NCBI GenBank assembly: GCA_005786915.1
Contig: SYCM01000032.1
Span: 1 to 15,235 of the forward strand
Length of the DNA stretch: 15,235 nucleotides
Source: Bacteroidota bacterium
Lineage (GTDB): Bacteria > Bacteroidota > Bacteroidia > Flavobacteriales > Schleiferiaceae
Reading direction: 5' to 3'
Shown here one piece after another: positions 15,019 through 15,235 of this stretch. The notes below the pieces were generated by a model, which had not been told where the DNA came from, did no database searches, and saw only the letters and a list, made by a program, of their open reading frames with translations. Positions within the stretch are counted from its first letter, which is position 1; every line of letters starts with the position of its first letter. The position numbers were made by a program, and so were the translations under genes.

Positions 15019-15235
15019 ATGGCAAATCAGGCTAAATACATTTTCGTCACCGGTGGTGTAACCTCGTCGTTGGGCAAGGGCATCGTCGCTTCGTCCCTCG
15101 CCAAAATTCTGCAGGCCCGCGGGTTTTCGGTAACCATCCAAAAGTTTGACCCCTACCTGAACATTGACCCAGGCACCCTCAATCCGTACGAGCACGGCGA
15201 GTGCTACGTGACCGACGACGGAGCTGAAACCGATT
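15019..15235 (+). CDS. pyrG: CTP synthase, N-terminal fragment cut by window edge
   Basis: Aminates UTP to CTP using glutamine and ATP, the last step of pyrimidine nucleotide synthesis; cytosolic tetramer. Only the first 72 residues are visible, starting MANQAKYIFVTGGVTSSLGKG. They contain the synthetase P-loop (GGVTSSLGKG, about 12-21), QKFDPYLNIDPGTLNPYEHGECYVTDDGAETD with the conserved nucleotide- and Mg-binding Asp and Glu residues, all as in PyrG. The ATG at 15019 gives the standard N-terminus. The frame is open to the last base, so the remaining ~460 residues and the glutaminase domain lie outside. It follows the receptor gene by 30 bases and probably has its own promoter. Confidence 0.97.
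   Translation, partial: MANQAKYIFVTGGVTSSLGKGIVASSLAKILQARGFSVTIQKFDPYLNIDPGTLNPYEHGECYVTDDGAETD

Overview
The window is a gene-dense, GC-rich (by eye near 60 %) stretch of a Bacteroidota chromosome, most likely from a GC-rich member of the Flavobacteriales. The grounds are: (i) a CarB that ends without the C-terminal allosteric domain, as I recall for flavobacterial CarB; (ii) a TonB-dependent receptor with an N-terminal carboxypeptidase-regulatory-like domain; (iii) several start codons preceded by the Bacteroidota -7 promoter element TAnnTTTG; (iv) no Shine-Dalgarno-like sequences noticed at the starts examined; (v) a nadC/yihY/rlmH neighbourhood that I recall from flavobacterial genomes. 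Genus and species cannot be read from the sequence.

Layout: 1-2569 is the 3' part of carB (+). 2554-6304 is a leftward pair, yfhO-like membrane protein then a GT-B glycosyltransferase. Divergent from it, 6374-8916 is a rightward pair, a polysaccharide flippase then a second glycosyltransferase. 8906-11162 is a leftward run nadC, yihY/brkB-type membrane protein, DUF2147 secreted protein. Divergent from nadC, 11218-14988 runs rightward with rlmH, holA and a TonB-dependent receptor. The last 217 bases are the start of pyrG (CTP synthase). Genes abut or overlap almost everywhere. The largest non-coding gap is about 69 bases, so no stretch over 300 bases lacks a gene. I saw no tRNA, rRNA, CRISPR array, insertion sequence or convincing intrinsic terminator.

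Functionally the window is housekeeping plus cell envelope: pyrimidine synthesis (carB and pyrG at the two ends), NAD synthesis (nadC), rRNA methylation (rlmH), replication (holA), and surface glycan assembly (yfhO-like, flippase, two glycosyltransferases). The divergent glycan module at 2554-8916 is the only part resembling an accessory system. Each arm couples one multi-pass membrane protein to one cytosolic glycosyltransferase, and its product is not predictable from sequence alone. I found no convincing evidence of a wholly new system. The better leads are the glycan module, the very short or leaderless promoter arrangement, the shortened CarB, and the atypical RlmH.
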